A stretch of 40,506 bases of DNA, from NCBI GenBank assembly GCA_035640155.1, contig DASQWR010000152.1, positions 1 through 40,506 on the forward strand, written 5' to 3'. The position numbers and the translations under genes are program-made. Positions 31,544 through 40,506 of this stretch are shown here, piece by piece (position 1 is the stretch's first letter; every line of letters starts with the position of its first letter). The notes below the pieces were generated by a model, which did not search any database, was not told the origin of the DNA, and saw only the letters and a program-made list of their open reading frames with translations. Source of the DNA: JALYQB01 sp035640155 (lineage in GTDB: Bacteria > Actinomycetota > Actinomycetes > Mycobacteriales > Pseudonocardiaceae).

Positions 31544-32226
31544 GGGTTCACACCGCCCTTCGCGGCTGTCTTGACCAGCACCAGGCAGCCCTTCGGACCG
31601 GGCAGCGCGCCCTTGATGAGCAGCAGACCCGACTCCGCGTCGACCCGGTGCACGGTGAGGTTCTGGGTGGTGACCCGCACGTTTCCGGTGCGGCCCGCCA
31701 TCTTGAGTCCCTTGAACACCCGGGCCGGAGTCGCACACCCCCCGATCGAGCCCGGCGAGCGATGCTTGCGCTGGGTGCCGTGACTGGCCGACAGGCCCTT
31801 GAAACCGTGCCGCTTCATCACTCCGGCGGTGCCCTTGCCCTTGGTGGTACCGACCACGTCGACCACCGCGCCGGCGTCGAAGACCTCGGCGGTGACCTCC
31901 TGGCCTACCTCATAGGAGCCAGCGTCGACGGTACGCAGCTCGACGAGATGGCGCCGCGGTGTCACCCCGGCCTTCGCGAAGTGGCCGGACACCGGCTTGG
32001 TCACCTTGCGCGGATCGATCGCCCCGAAGGCCAGCTGCACGGCGGAGTAGCCGTCGGCCTCCGGGGTGCGGATCTGGGTGACCACACACGGCCCGGCCTG
32101 CACGACGGTCACCGGAACGATCCGGTTGTTCTCGTCGAAGACCTGGGTCATCCCGAGCTTGGTGCCGAGGATGCCCTTGACCTGCCTTTCCGAGTTGTGG
32201 GGACTGTCCGGACCGGGCGCCGCCAT
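31540..32226 (-). CDS. rplC: Ribosomal protein L3
   Basis: Early assembly protein of the large subunit, 228 aa from ATG 32226. KGILGTKLGMTQVFDENNRI and the GCATPARVFKGLKMAGRTGN region (site of N5-methyl-Gln in E. coli) are conserved. I prefer ATG 32226 because the GAGG six bases upstream makes a ribosome site; GTG 32238, overlapping the rpsJ stop by GTGA, is in frame and equally possible. Confidence 0.96.
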   Translation of the reverse strand: MAAPGPDSPHNSERQVKGILGTKLGMTQVFDENNRIVPVTVVQAGPCVVTQIRTPEADGYSAVQLAFGAIDPRKVTKPVSGHFAKAGVTPRRHLVELRTVDAGSYEVGQEVTAEVFDAGAVVDVVGTTKGKGTAGVMKRHGFKGLSASHGTQRKHRSPGSIGGCATPARVFKGLKMAGRTGNVRVTTQNLTVHRVDAESGLLLIKGALPGPKGCLVLVKTAAKGGVNP

Positions 32227-32234
32227 CTGTGGCC

Positions 32235-32540
32235 TCACTGGATGTTCACGTCGACGCTGGCTGGCAGGTCGATGCGCATCAACGCGTCAACCGTCTTCGG
32301 CGTCGGGTCGAGGATGTCGATCAAGCGTTTGTGCGTGCGCATCTCGAAGTGCTCCCGGGAGTCCTTGTACTTGTGCGGGGAGCGGATGACGCAGTACACG
32401 TTCTTCTCGGTTGGCAGCGGCACCGGCCCGACCACGCGAGCACCCGTGCGCGTCACGGTCTCGACGATCTTGCGCGCGGACGCGTCGATCGCCTCGTGGT
32501 CGTAGGCCTTGAGCCGGATGCGGATCTTCTGTCCCGCCAT
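32235..32540 (-). CDS. rpsJ: Ribosomal protein S10
   Basis: Small-subunit protein and NusE transcription factor, 101 aa. AGQKIRIRLKAYDHEAIDAS and EHFEMRTHKRLIDILDPTPKTVDALMRIDLPASVDVNI are invariant features. It is the first gene of the fused S10-spc operon. The 344-nt region upstream has hairpins but no recognisable -10 element. Confidence 0.98.
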   Translation of the reverse strand: MAGQKIRIRLKAYDHEAIDASARKIVETVTRTGARVVGPVPLPTEKNVYCVIRSPHKYKDSREHFEMRTHKRLIDILDPTPKTVDALMRIDLPASVDVNIQ

Positions 32541-32684
32541 GTGGCTTGCCGTTCCTCTTCTCGTGCCCCGGTGGCTGCTGGCCCCCGGTGGTCGCCGTCG
32601 TGAGTTGCGCCATCAGCGGCGGTCATGGATGTCGTCCCGGCTCGTTCCGTGCGGAATGGGCCTTGTGCTGCCGGTCCCCGCAGT

Positions 32685-32701
32685 CGGGTGTGTCGCACCC
32701 G
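32685..32701. other. Small hairpin in the rpsJ leader region
   Basis: CGGGTG (32685-32690) pairs perfectly with CACCCG (32696-32701) around a 5-nt loop, ~145 nt upstream of rpsJ. It is a candidate leader element only by position. Confidence 0.4.
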
Positions 32702-32773
32702 GGCGACAACCCTGACCGCCCCTTGCGGAGCCAGCCACGTCTGGTGAGATCGGCATCGGATCTGCTCAGGTCA

Positions 32774-32827
32774 GGGCGATCGGCTCCAGCACCCCGGTGG
32801 AACCGGAGGCACGTCAGCCGATCGCCC
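32774..32827 (-). terminator. Terminator-like hairpin after tuf
   Basis: GGGCGATCGGCT (32774-32785) and AGCCGATCGCCC (32816-32827) are perfect 12-bp complements; inside them CCGGT and ACCGG (32794-32798, 32802-32806) form a second stem on a GGA loop. It lies 57 nt past the tuf stop. No U-tract follows, which is common for actinobacterial stops. It probably separates the str operon from the S10 operon. Confidence 0.7.
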
Positions 32828-32884
32828 CGCCGAGCAACCCGTCAAGGATGCCACACCAGCGTAGGCCCTCCAAATCGAGCGCCC

Positions 32885-34078
32885 TTACTTGATGATCTTG
32901 ATGACGCGGCCGGCGCCGACGGTGCGGCCACCCTCGCGGATCGCGAACTTCAGGCCCTCGTCCATTGCGATCGGCTGGATCAGCTGCACCGACATCTCGG
33001 TGTTGTCCCCTGGCATCACCATCTCGGTGCCCTCGGGCAGGGTCACCACCCCGGTCACGTCGGTCGTGCGGAAGTAGAACTGCGGCCGGTAGTTGTTGAA
33101 GAACGGCGTGTGCCGGCCACCCTCGTCCTTGGACAGGATGTAGACCTGACCCTCGAAGTCGGTGTGCGGGGTCGTGGTGCCCGGCTTGATGACGACCTGG
33201 CCGCGCTCCACGTCCTCGCGCTTGATACCACGCAGCAGCAGGCCCACGTTGTCGCCGGCCCTGCCCTCGTCGAGCAGCTTGCGGAACATCTCGACACCGG
33301 TGACGGTGGTCTTCGCCGACTTCTCCTTGATGCCGACGATCTCCACCTCCTCGTTCACCTTGACGATGCCACGCTCCACCCGGCCGGTCACCACGGTGCC
33401 GCGGCCGGTGATGGTGAAGACGTCCTCGATCGGCATCAGGAACGACCGGTCGATCTCGCGCTCCGGCTCGGGAACGCTCTCGTCCACGGCGTCCATGAGC
33501 TCGAGCAGCTTGCTGCCCCACTCCGCATCGCCCTCGAGCGCCTTGAGCGCGGAGACGCGCACGATCGGCAGGTCGTCGCCCGGGTAGTCCTGGTCGGACA
33601 GGAGCTCACGGACCTCGAGCTCGACGAGCTCCATGATCTCCTCGTCGTCCACCATGTCGGCCTTGTTCAGCGCGACGACGATGTAGGGCACGCCCACCTG
33701 GCGGGCCAGCAGCACGTGCTCACGGGTCTGCGGCATCGGGCCGTCGGTGGCCGCGACCACCAGGATCGCGCCGTCCATCTGAGCGGCACCGGTGATCATG
33801 TTCTTGATGTAGTCGGCGTGGCCGGGGCAGTCGACGTGCGCGTAGTGGCGCTTGTCGGTCTGGTACTCGACGTGCGCGATCGAGATCGTGATGCCCCGCT
33901 GCTTCTCCTCGGGCGCCTTGTCGATCATGTCGAACGCCGAGGCCTCGTTGAGGTCGGGGTACTTGTCGTGCAGGACCTTGGTGATAGCCGCAGTCAGCGT
34001 CGTCTTGCCGTGGTCGATGTGACCGATGGTGCCGATGTTGACGTGCGGCTTGGTCCGCTGGAACTTCGCCTTCGCCAC
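32885..34078 (-). CDS. tuf: Elongation factor Tu
   Basis: GTPase that delivers aminoacyl-tRNA, 397 aa. GTP-binding motifs are GHIDHGKTT (19-27), DCPGHADYIKNM and NKADMVDD, with domains 2 and 3 complete to the C-terminal GRTVGAGRVIKIIK. The start is GTG 34078 with AGGAGG nine bases upstream. It is the last gene of the str operon; its 184-nt leader contains a GGGCCC-AGGT-GGGCCC hairpin (34115-34130) and a copy of the fusA 3' end. Confidence 0.98.
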   Translation of the reverse strand: MAKAKFQRTKPHVNIGTIGHIDHGKTTLTAAITKVLHDKYPDLNEASAFDMIDKAPEEKQRGITISIAHVEYQTDKRHYAHVDCPGHADYIKNMITGAAQMDGAILVVAATDGPMPQTREHVLLARQVGVPYIVVALNKADMVDDEEIMELVELEVRELLSDQDYPGDDLPIVRVSALKALEGDAEWGSKLLELMDAVDESVPEPEREIDRSFLMPIEDVFTITGRGTVVTGRVERGIVKVNEEVEIVGIKEKSAKTTVTGVEMFRKLLDEGRAGDNVGLLLRGIKREDVERGQVVIKPGTTTPHTDFEGQVYILSKDEGGRHTPFFNNYRPQFYFRTTDVTGVVTLPEGTEMVMPGDNTEMSVQLIQPIAMDEGLKFAIREGGRTVGAGRVIKIIK

Positions 34079-34186
34079 TTGTCTCGTCCTCCTGCACTCG
34101 TTCCCGGTTCCGCCGGGCCCAGGTGGGCCCCTTCTGGTGACGGCATGCTGTCAGGGGTCTTGGTGCGGACCCTCAGGGGGACCCAC

Positions 34187-34262
34187 GCTCACTCGCCCGT
34201 CGCCTTCGCGATACTGCCTGCTCGGCCCCGGACTCGCTCCGCTCCTCGCTTCGCTTCGATGC

Positions 34263-34286
<24 letters not shown>
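34187..34286. repeat. 26-bp direct repeat: fusA 3' end duplicated in fusA-tuf gap
   Basis: The 26 bp at 34261-34286, covering the last fusA codons (IAKATGE and stop), recur exactly at 34187-34212, 74 bp further along. The intervening DNA contains the simple-sequence run CTCGCTCCGCTCCTCGCTTC. It looks like a local duplication of the gene end. Confidence 0.85.
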
Positions 34287-36362
<2,076 letters not shown>

Positions 36363-36448
36363 GAGAGTTCATCCCTAGGGTGTCGAGAGGTGAGCGATCG
36401 GCTCCGTGGTCGGTCTCCGCGCCGCCAGTGTTACTGATCGTGACAGCG

Positions 36449-36919
36449 TTACCAGCGGTAGTGCGCGAAGGCCCTGTTGGACTCGGCCATCTTGTGCGTG
36501 TCCTCGCGGCGCTTGACTGCCGCCCCGAGGCCGTTGCTGGCGTCCAGCAGCTCGTTCATCAGGCGCTCGATCATCGTCTTCTCCCGTCGCTGGCGGGAGA
36601 ACGTGACCAGCCAGCGCAGACCGAGGGTGGTCTGGCGGACCGCCCGCACCTCGATCGGCACCTGGTAGGTGGCACCGCCGACCCGGCGGCTCTTCACCTC
36701 GATGGCTGGCTTGACGTTGTCCAGCGCGCGCTTGAGCGTGACGACGGGGTCGGTGCCGTTCTTGTCCCGGCAGCCCTCGAGAGCGCTGTAGACGATCTTC
36801 TCGGCCACCGAGCGCTTGCCGTCGCCGAGCACCTTGTTGACAAGCTGCGTGACCAGCGGCGAGCCGTAGACCGGGTCGGAGATGAGCGGGCGCTTGGGGG
36901 CGGGTCCCTTGCGGGGCAT
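36449..36919 (-). CDS. rpsG: Ribosomal protein S7
   Basis: Small-subunit head assembly initiator, 156 aa, the standard length. MPRKGPAPKRPLISDPVYGS at the start, GGATYQVPIEVRAVRQTTLGLRWL in the beta-ribbon, and AFAHYRW at the end are typical. Its ATG shares one base with the rpsL stop (TGATG). S7 represses the str operon in E. coli. Confidence 0.98.
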   Translation of the reverse strand: MPRKGPAPKRPLISDPVYGSPLVTQLVNKVLGDGKRSVAEKIVYSALEGCRDKNGTDPVVTLKRALDNVKPAIEVKSRRVGGATYQVPIEVRAVRQTTLGLRWLVTFSRQRREKTMIERLMNELLDASNGLGAAVKRREDTHKMAESNRAFAHYRW

Positions 36920-37293
36920 CAGCTCTTCTCCTTCTTGGCACCGTACGTGCTTCGCTGCTGCTTTCGGCCCCGCACGCCCTGCGTGTCCAGCGCGCCACGG
37001 ACGATCTTGTACCGGACACCGGGCAGATCCCGGACGCGGCCACCGCGGACGAGCACGATCGAGTGCTCCTGGAGGTTATGACCCTCACCTGGGATGTAGG
37101 CCGTGACCTCGATCCCGCTCGTCAGCTTGACCCGCGCCACCTTGCGCAGTGCCGAGTTCGGCTTCTTCGGCGTGGTGGTATAGACACGGGTGCACACACC
37201 GCGCCGCTGCGGGCTCCCGTTGAGGGCGGCCGTCTTGGTCTTGGCAGCCTTGTGCTCGCGGCCCTTGCGGACCAGCTGCTGGATGGTAGGCAA
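36919..37293 (-). CDS. rpsL: Ribosomal protein S12 (Arg at position 88)
   Basis: Decoding-site protein, 124 aa, same length as the mycobacterial one. It starts at TTG 37293 (PTIQQLVRKGREHKAAK); no ATG or GTG fits the conserved N-terminus. The streptomycin region TTTPKKPNSALRKVARV has Lys43 unchanged. The second region reads GGRVRDLPGVRY, so residue 88 is Arg (codon CGG at 37032-37030) where M. tuberculosis and E. coli have Lys. K88R is a known streptomycin-resistance change in M. tuberculosis. It is the first gene of the str operon, with a ~260-nt leader. Confidence 0.97.
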   Translation of the reverse strand: MPTIQQLVRKGREHKAAKTKTAALNGSPQRRGVCTRVYTTTPKKPNSALRKVARVKLTSGIEVTAYIPGEGHNLQEHSIVLVRGGRVRDLPGVRYKIVRGALDTQGVRGRKQQRSTYGAKKEKS

Positions 37294-37558
37294 TGGACCA
37301 GCTTTCTTCTTCCCAGGTACTGCTCGGTGGCCTGTCTCGTGCTTCGCTGCCTGCTGTTGGAATCTTCGCCAGCTCGCGCCTGACCGGCCGGTCCCCATAT
37401 CACGAGGTCGGGCGTGTCGCGCTTGGCTCGTCCTGACCGCGCACGTGCTGGACACGCCCAACGCCGTCCCGAGCCATTCCAACGGGAACTCGAGAAGACT
37501 GTGACGCGCGGCGCCCACAGGCACGCAGAGCACCCGGCCGAAGCCAGGCATGCCGTCG

Positions 37559-37588
37559 AGGGTACCCGGCAAGCGGGAGGAAGGTCAA
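37559..37588 (-). promoter_or_regulatory. Promoter of the str operon
   Basis: Minus-strand TTGACC (37588-37583) and TACCCT (37564-37559) lie 18 nt apart, close to the sigma-70 consensus. The -35 overlaps the stop codon of the pirin gene. Transcription would begin near 37552 and leave a leader of ~260 nt before rpsL. The leader holds no supported gene. Confidence 0.7.
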
Positions 37589-38574
37589 AACGGTTCCTCG
37601 CCGTGCACCGGGCTGCCGTGCGACCGCTGCGCGGGGATCCGGCCGAAGCGCCCGGAGTGGAAGTCCTCGAACGCCTCCAGCACCTCCGCCCGGGTGTTCA
37701 TCACGAACGGCCCACCCCAGGCGACGGGCTCGCGGATGGGCTCGCCACCCAGCACCACGACGTCCAGGGTGGGGCTGCGTGACTCCTGACCGGTGGCGGC
37801 GGTCACGGTGAGCGCCTCACCCGGGCCGAACACCGCGAGCTGACCCGTCCGAACCGGGCGGGCGTCGAGACCGACGGTTCCGTTGCCCGCGAGCACGTAG
37901 ACCAGTGCGTTGAAGTCCCGCCGCCACGGCAGGTGCAGCCGTGCACCAGGGCTCAGGGTGGCGTGCGCCATCGTCATCGGCGTGTACGTGGACCCCGGGC
38001 CCTGGTGTCCCGCCAGGTCGCCGGCGATCAACCGGACGAGCGCCCCGCCGTCGGTGCTGGCCAGCAGCGCGGAGTCGCCCCCGCGCAGGTCCTGGTAGCG
38101 CGGCGTCACCCGCTTCTGCCGCCGCGGCAGGTTGACCCACAGCTGCAGGCCGTGGAACAGCCCGCCGCTGGCGACCAGCGCCTCTGGCGGCTGCTCGATG
38201 TGCAGGATGCCGCCGCCCGCGGTCATCCACTGGGTGTCCCCGTCGGTGATCACGCCACCGCCGCCGTGCGAGTCGGCGTGCTCGAAGGTGCCGTCGATGA
38301 TGTAGGTGACGGTCTCGAAACCGCGGTGCGGGTGCCACGCCGTGCCCCGGGGCTCGCCGGGCGCGTACTCCACCTCACCCATCTGGTCCATGTGGACGAA
38401 CGGGTCGAGCAGCCGCATGTCGACCCCGGCGAAGGCACGCCGGACGGGGAAGCCCTCGCCCTCGTAGCCGGACGGGGCCTCGGTCAGCGACACGACCGGG
38501 CGCTCGACGGCGGTCGGGGCCGGCTCAGGGATACGGGCCAACGTGGTGGTGTCGGCAACAGTGACCGCGGGCAT
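37585..38574 (-). CDS. Pirin family protein
   Basis: Bicupin metal protein, 329 aa. The N-terminal cupin has the pirin iron-site pattern: His81 and His83 (AWHPHRGFETVTYIIDG), then His125 and Glu127 (GGGILHIEQPP). DPFVHMDQMGEVEYAPG before it is also typical. The C-terminal cupin ends with GPFVMNTRAEVLEAFEDFHSGRFG. Pirins act as quercetin 2,3-dioxygenases or transcription cofactors; which applies here is unknown. ATG 38574 has GGGAGG seven bases upstream, so it was chosen over an earlier in-frame start at 38610. Confidence 0.93.
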   Translation of the reverse strand: MPAVTVADTTTLARIPEPAPTAVERPVVSLTEAPSGYEGEGFPVRRAFAGVDMRLLDPFVHMDQMGEVEYAPGEPRGTAWHPHRGFETVTYIIDGTFEHADSHGGGGVITDGDTQWMTAGGGILHIEQPPEALVASGGLFHGLQLWVNLPRRQKRVTPRYQDLRGGDSALLASTDGGALVRLIAGDLAGHQGPGSTYTPMTMAHATLSPGARLHLPWRRDFNALVYVLAGNGTVGLDARPVRTGQLAVFGPGEALTVTAATGQESRSPTLDVVVLGGEPIREPVAWGGPFVMNTRAEVLEAFEDFHSGRFGRIPAQRSHGSPVHGEEPF

Positions 38575-38654
38575 CACGGGCCTCCCTGGTGTAGTTCGCT
38601 CCTCAACCACTTGCCTTGCTCAACGCCGTCCAGGGCGAGGTGATTCCGGTTGCC

Positions 38655-38660
38655 TAGCCT
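38655..38660 (+). promoter_or_regulatory. -10 element placing the cupin transcript start at its ATG
   Basis: TAGCCT ends 7 nt before the ATG at 38668, so the mRNA would begin at or very near the start codon, the leaderless layout common in actinobacteria. No ribosome site is visible and no good -35 was found. Confidence 0.45.
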
Positions 38661-38667
38661 GCCGGTC

Positions 38668-39105
38668 ATGGTGCCGATCCGTCCCCCGCTCGCCGAGGCT
38701 CTCGATCTGGCGCCCCACCCCGAGGGCGGGTGGTACCGCAGGACGTGGGCCACCCGCACCCGCTTCCACCCGGACGGCTACCCCGCCGAGCGTGCGTCGG
38801 CGACCGCCATCCAGTTCCTGCTCGAGCCGGGTGAGGAGTCGCGCTGGCACCGGGTCCGCAGCGACGAGCTGTGGCTCTGGCACCGTGGTGGGCCGCTCAC
38901 GCTGCTGCTCGGAGGCTTTGGGGAGTGCCCCGACGAACAGCCGCAGGTCGTCACGCTCGGCGCGGCCGTCGAGCGCGGCGAGGCGCCCCAGGCACTGGTT
39001 CCGGGGGGCAGCTGGCAGGCCGCCCGACCCGCCGCCGGAAGCGGGGTGCTCGTCAGCTGCGTGGTCTCGCCGGGCTTCGACTTCGCGGACTTCGAGCTGG
39101 GGTGA
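38668..39105 (+). CDS. Cupin_5 (DUF985) family protein
   Basis: Small cupin, 145 aa, of unknown function. The family pattern is clear: HPEGGWYRRTW (17-27), SATAIQFLLEPGEESRWHRVRSDELWLWHRGGPLTLLL in the barrel, and the ending VVSPGFDFADFELG. His61 and the ELWLWH histidine are plausible metal ligands. It is divergent from the pirin gene, 93 nt apart. ATG 38668 probably gives a leaderless mRNA; the upstream TTG at 38650 is a poorer choice. Confidence 0.9.
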   Translation: MVPIRPPLAEALDLAPHPEGGWYRRTWATRTRFHPDGYPAERASATAIQFLLEPGEESRWHRVRSDELWLWHRGGPLTLLLGGFGECPDEQPQVVTLGAAVERGEAPQALVPGGSWQAARPAAGSGVLVSCVVSPGFDFADFELG

Positions 39106-39133
39106 CCCGGAGTTGCACATCCCGAGACGCCGC

Positions 39134-39345
39134 CGCGTCGCCGAGTGAGAGAGCGGCGGCGACTGGAACATCGACACCGGCAACGGCTACTACGGTGGCT
39201 GCAGTTCAGCGACCAGACCTGGGACAGCTTCGGCGGCGAGCAGTACGCTCCCGCCGCCGACCAGGCCATTCGCGAGCAGCAGATCCACATCGCCGAGCGG
39301 GCCGCGCCAGGTCCGATCGGCTGGGAGTTGGGCTCGCCCACCTGC
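39134..39345 (+). pseudogene. Relic of a resuscitation-promoting-factor (Rpf) domain
   Basis: Read through one stop and one frame change, this stretch encodes a clear Rpf transglycosylase core. RVAE is followed by a TGA (39146-39148) where the family has its conserved Cys, then ESGGDWNIDTGNGYYGG. One base is missing near 39199, after which the next frame continues LQFSDQTWDSFGGEQYAPAA, then DQAIREQQIHIAERAAPGPIGWE. There is no signal peptide and no start, and the cupin gene ends 28 nt before. The Rpf C-terminus (Q..G.WP.C) has decayed to GPIGWELGSPTC. The second half is in frame with the hydrolase gene downstream. Confidence 0.85.
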
Positions 39346-39366
39346 CGCGAACCGAGGAGAGGACAC

Positions 39367-40206
39367 GTGGGCGCAGCGCACCTCGAGGGCGAACGCAGCC
39401 TCACCGGAGGTGGATCGGCGTACTGGCAGGCGTGGCTGCCCGAAGGCGACGCCCGCGCCGTGGTGGTGATCGTGCACGGCCTCGGGGAGCACAGCGGCCG
39501 CTACCACCACGTCGGGCGACGCCTGGCGGGTGCCGGGTTCGCGGCCTACGCCGCCGACCACCGCGGGCACGGCCGCAGCGGCGGGCGCCGCGCGAACATC
39601 GGACGGATGGCGGTGGTGGTCGGCGATCTCGCGGGCTTCGTGCGCTTCGCCGCCGAGCGCTGCCCCGGGGTGCGAGTCTTCATGCTCGGCCACTCGCTCG
39701 GCGGGCTGATCGCGCTGCAGTACGCCACCGGCGACGTCCCCGAGCTGGCCGGCCTGGTGCTCACCGGCCCCCTCGTGCAGGTCGAGAGCGGCTCGCCGGT
39801 GCTCGAGAGGATGGCGGGAGTGCTCTCCGCGCTGGCTCCGAACCTGGGCGTGCTGATGGTGCCGCCGGATGCGGTGAGCCGGGACCCCGCCGTGGTGGCC
39901 GCGTACCGCGCCGATCCACTGGTGCACCACGGCAAGGTGCCGGCGCGCACCGGCGCGGAGATCCTCGCCACCACCCGCGCGCTGCCGGCCCGGCTGCCGC
40001 GGCTGCGGATCCCGCTGCTGCTGATACACGGGACCTGCGACCGGCTCGCGCCCGCCGCAGGCTCGCAGCTCGTGCACGACGGCGTGGCCTCCCCGGACCG
40101 AACGCTGCGACTGTGCGACGGCCTCTGGCACGAGGTGATGAACGAGCCGGAGCGCGACGAGATCCTCGACGAGATCGTCGGATGGATCTCCGACCGAATC
40201 GGCTGA
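39367..40206 (+). CDS. Alpha/beta hydrolase, monoacylglycerol lipase type
   Basis: 279-aa cytosolic serine hydrolase. The oxyanion motif is VVIVHGLGEHSGRYHHVG (33-50); DHRGHGRSGG (64-73) follows. The nucleophile is Ser110 in LGHSLGG, the acid Asp225 in HGTCDRLAP and the base His255 in DGLWHEVMNEP, the same layout as human and mycobacterial monoacylglycerol lipases. GTG 39367 is preceded by GAGGAGAGGACAC and begins where the family begins. The frame is open upstream to 39145, where it encodes half of the Rpf relic, so a longer fused product is formally possible but unlikely. Confidence 0.9.
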   Translation: MGAAHLEGERSLTGGGSAYWQAWLPEGDARAVVVIVHGLGEHSGRYHHVGRRLAGAGFAAYAADHRGHGRSGGRRANIGRMAVVVGDLAGFVRFAAERCPGVRVFMLGHSLGGLIALQYATGDVPELAGLVLTGPLVQVESGSPVLERMAGVLSALAPNLGVLMVPPDAVSRDPAVVAAYRADPLVHHGKVPARTGAEILATTRALPARLPRLRIPLLLIHGTCDRLAPAAGSQLVHDGVASPDRTLRLCDGLWHEVMNEPERDEILDEIVGWISDRIG

Positions 40207-40228
40207 ACAAAGACGGGCCGGGGTGTGG

Positions 40229-40240
40229 GCCTGATCAGGC
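40229..40240. other. Perfect 12-bp palindrome between convergent genes
   Basis: GCCTGATCAGGC spans the stop region of the minus-strand SEC-C gene, 22 nt past the hydrolase stop. A hairpin without loop is poor, so it is more likely chance or a protein site than a terminator. Confidence 0.3.
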
Positions 40241-40506
40241 GCGTGCGCGTGGCAGACAGCACTTCTTGTACTTCAGCTCTGAGCCACACCAGCATGCCTG
40301 GTTGCGGCCAGGCGGCCAGAGGATCTCCTGTGGATGCTCTCCCAGATGCTGCGCGTAGCCTTGGCGAACCTCCGGATCGGTGGGGTCGCCGCCGCCGCGA
40401 GCGGCGTAGTTGGCCAACCCGTCGGCCGAACCTGCCAGCAACGCCAAGCGGGTATGACCGGCCTCCGACCACAGCACCAGGCCGCGCTGCAGCGCGATCC
40501 GGTGCT
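40235..40506 (-). CDS. SEC-C motif protein, C-terminal part (cut by window edge)
   Basis: The last ~90 residues of a gene that starts beyond position 40506. The end carries ACWCGSELKYKKCCLPRA, the SEC-C zinc motif (CxCx8CC) known from the SecA tail and many small proteins. The preceding part (WSEAGHTRLALLAGSADGLANYAAR, then DPEVRQGYAQHLGEHPQEILWPPGRN) is helical and I do not recognise it. No function can be set beyond zinc binding. Confidence 0.8.
   Translation of the reverse strand, partial: HRIALQRGLVLWSEAGHTRLALLAGSADGLANYAARGGGDPTDPEVRQGYAQHLGEHPQEILWPPGRNQACWCGSELKYKKCCLPRARA

Larger units (their letters stand above)
32541..32884. other. 344-nt tuf-rpsJ intergenic region
   Basis: No gene is supported here. 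The part near tuf carries a long terminator-like hairpin (32774-32827). The rest, 32541-32773, should hold the rpsJ promoter and leader but contains no TA dinucleotide at all, so no standard TANNNT -10 hexamer can exist in it. A small hairpin CGGGTG-TGTCG-CACCCG sits at 32685-32701. Confidence 0.7.

Noticed and set aside
39146..39148. Selenocysteine at the TGA that replaces the conserved Rpf cysteine
   Set aside because: A frameshift 50 nt later, the absence of a start and signal peptide, and no obvious SECIS-like hairpin make decay the better explanation.

Overview
This window is high-GC actinobacterial chromosome, most likely from the Pseudonocardiaceae or a close relative. The evidence is the GC-rich codon use, the frequent GTG and TTG starts, the 4-nt GTGA/ATGA gene overlaps, the alanine- and acid-rich tails on ribosomal proteins, and an ESX-4-like type VII secretion locus next to truA-rplQ-rpoA, as in Mycobacterium.

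Layout. (1) Positions 1-10786 hold an ESX-4-like type VII secretion locus: a partial Hsp70-like gene (-), eccC (-), eccD (+), mycP (+), eccB (-), eccE (+) and an orphan gene (+) translationally coupled to eccE. No Esx/WXG100 substrate gene is visible. (2) Positions 10988-16045, all on the minus strand, hold the alpha-operon end of the ribosomal region: infA-rpmJ-rpsM-rpsK-rpsD-rpoA-rplQ-truA, with a good promoter upstream of infA and a strong hairpin between rplQ and truA. (3) Positions 16058-19719 lie between map and infA, which are usually adjacent. They hold a DUF1707 gene and a tightly overlapping cassette with its own promoter: an unknown 254-aa protein, a MauE-like membrane protein, a MauD-like thioredoxin with a CSRC motif, a Tat-exported protein with eight cysteines, and one or two membrane proteins. 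(4) Positions 19738-32540 are a fused S10/spc operon running from rpsJ to map. (5) Positions 32885-37588 are the str operon (rpsL, rpsG, fusA, tuf) with a clear promoter inside the end of the upstream pirin gene. (6) Positions 37585-40506 hold a pirin gene (-), a cupin_5/DUF985 gene (+), the relic of a resuscitation-promoting-factor domain (+), an alpha/beta hydrolase of the monoacylglycerol-lipase type (+), and the end of a SEC-C motif gene (-).

How the parts fit. The minus-strand genes from rpsL to rplQ are the translation and transcription core (ribosomal proteins, EF-Tu, EF-G, IF-1, RpoA) plus secretion and maturation functions (SecY, Adk, Map, TruA). The ESX locus encodes a membrane channel (EccB, EccC, EccD, EccE), its ATPase motor (EccC) and its mycosin protease (MycP).

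The most interesting part is the cassette between map and infA. MauE and MauD are known for disulfide maturation of the cysteine-rich methylamine dehydrogenase light chain. Here look-alikes of both sit beside a folded-export (Tat) substrate whose first five cysteines are exactly ten residues apart, with no dehydrogenase heavy chain, MauG or amicyanin gene nearby. I read it as a candidate undescribed periplasmic/extracytoplasmic redox module. Other points worth checking are a natural Arg at S12 position 88, a sunset-like domain fused to L17, a decayed Rpf domain, a truA gene with no canonical start in frame, and a 21-codon ORF coupled to rpsE.
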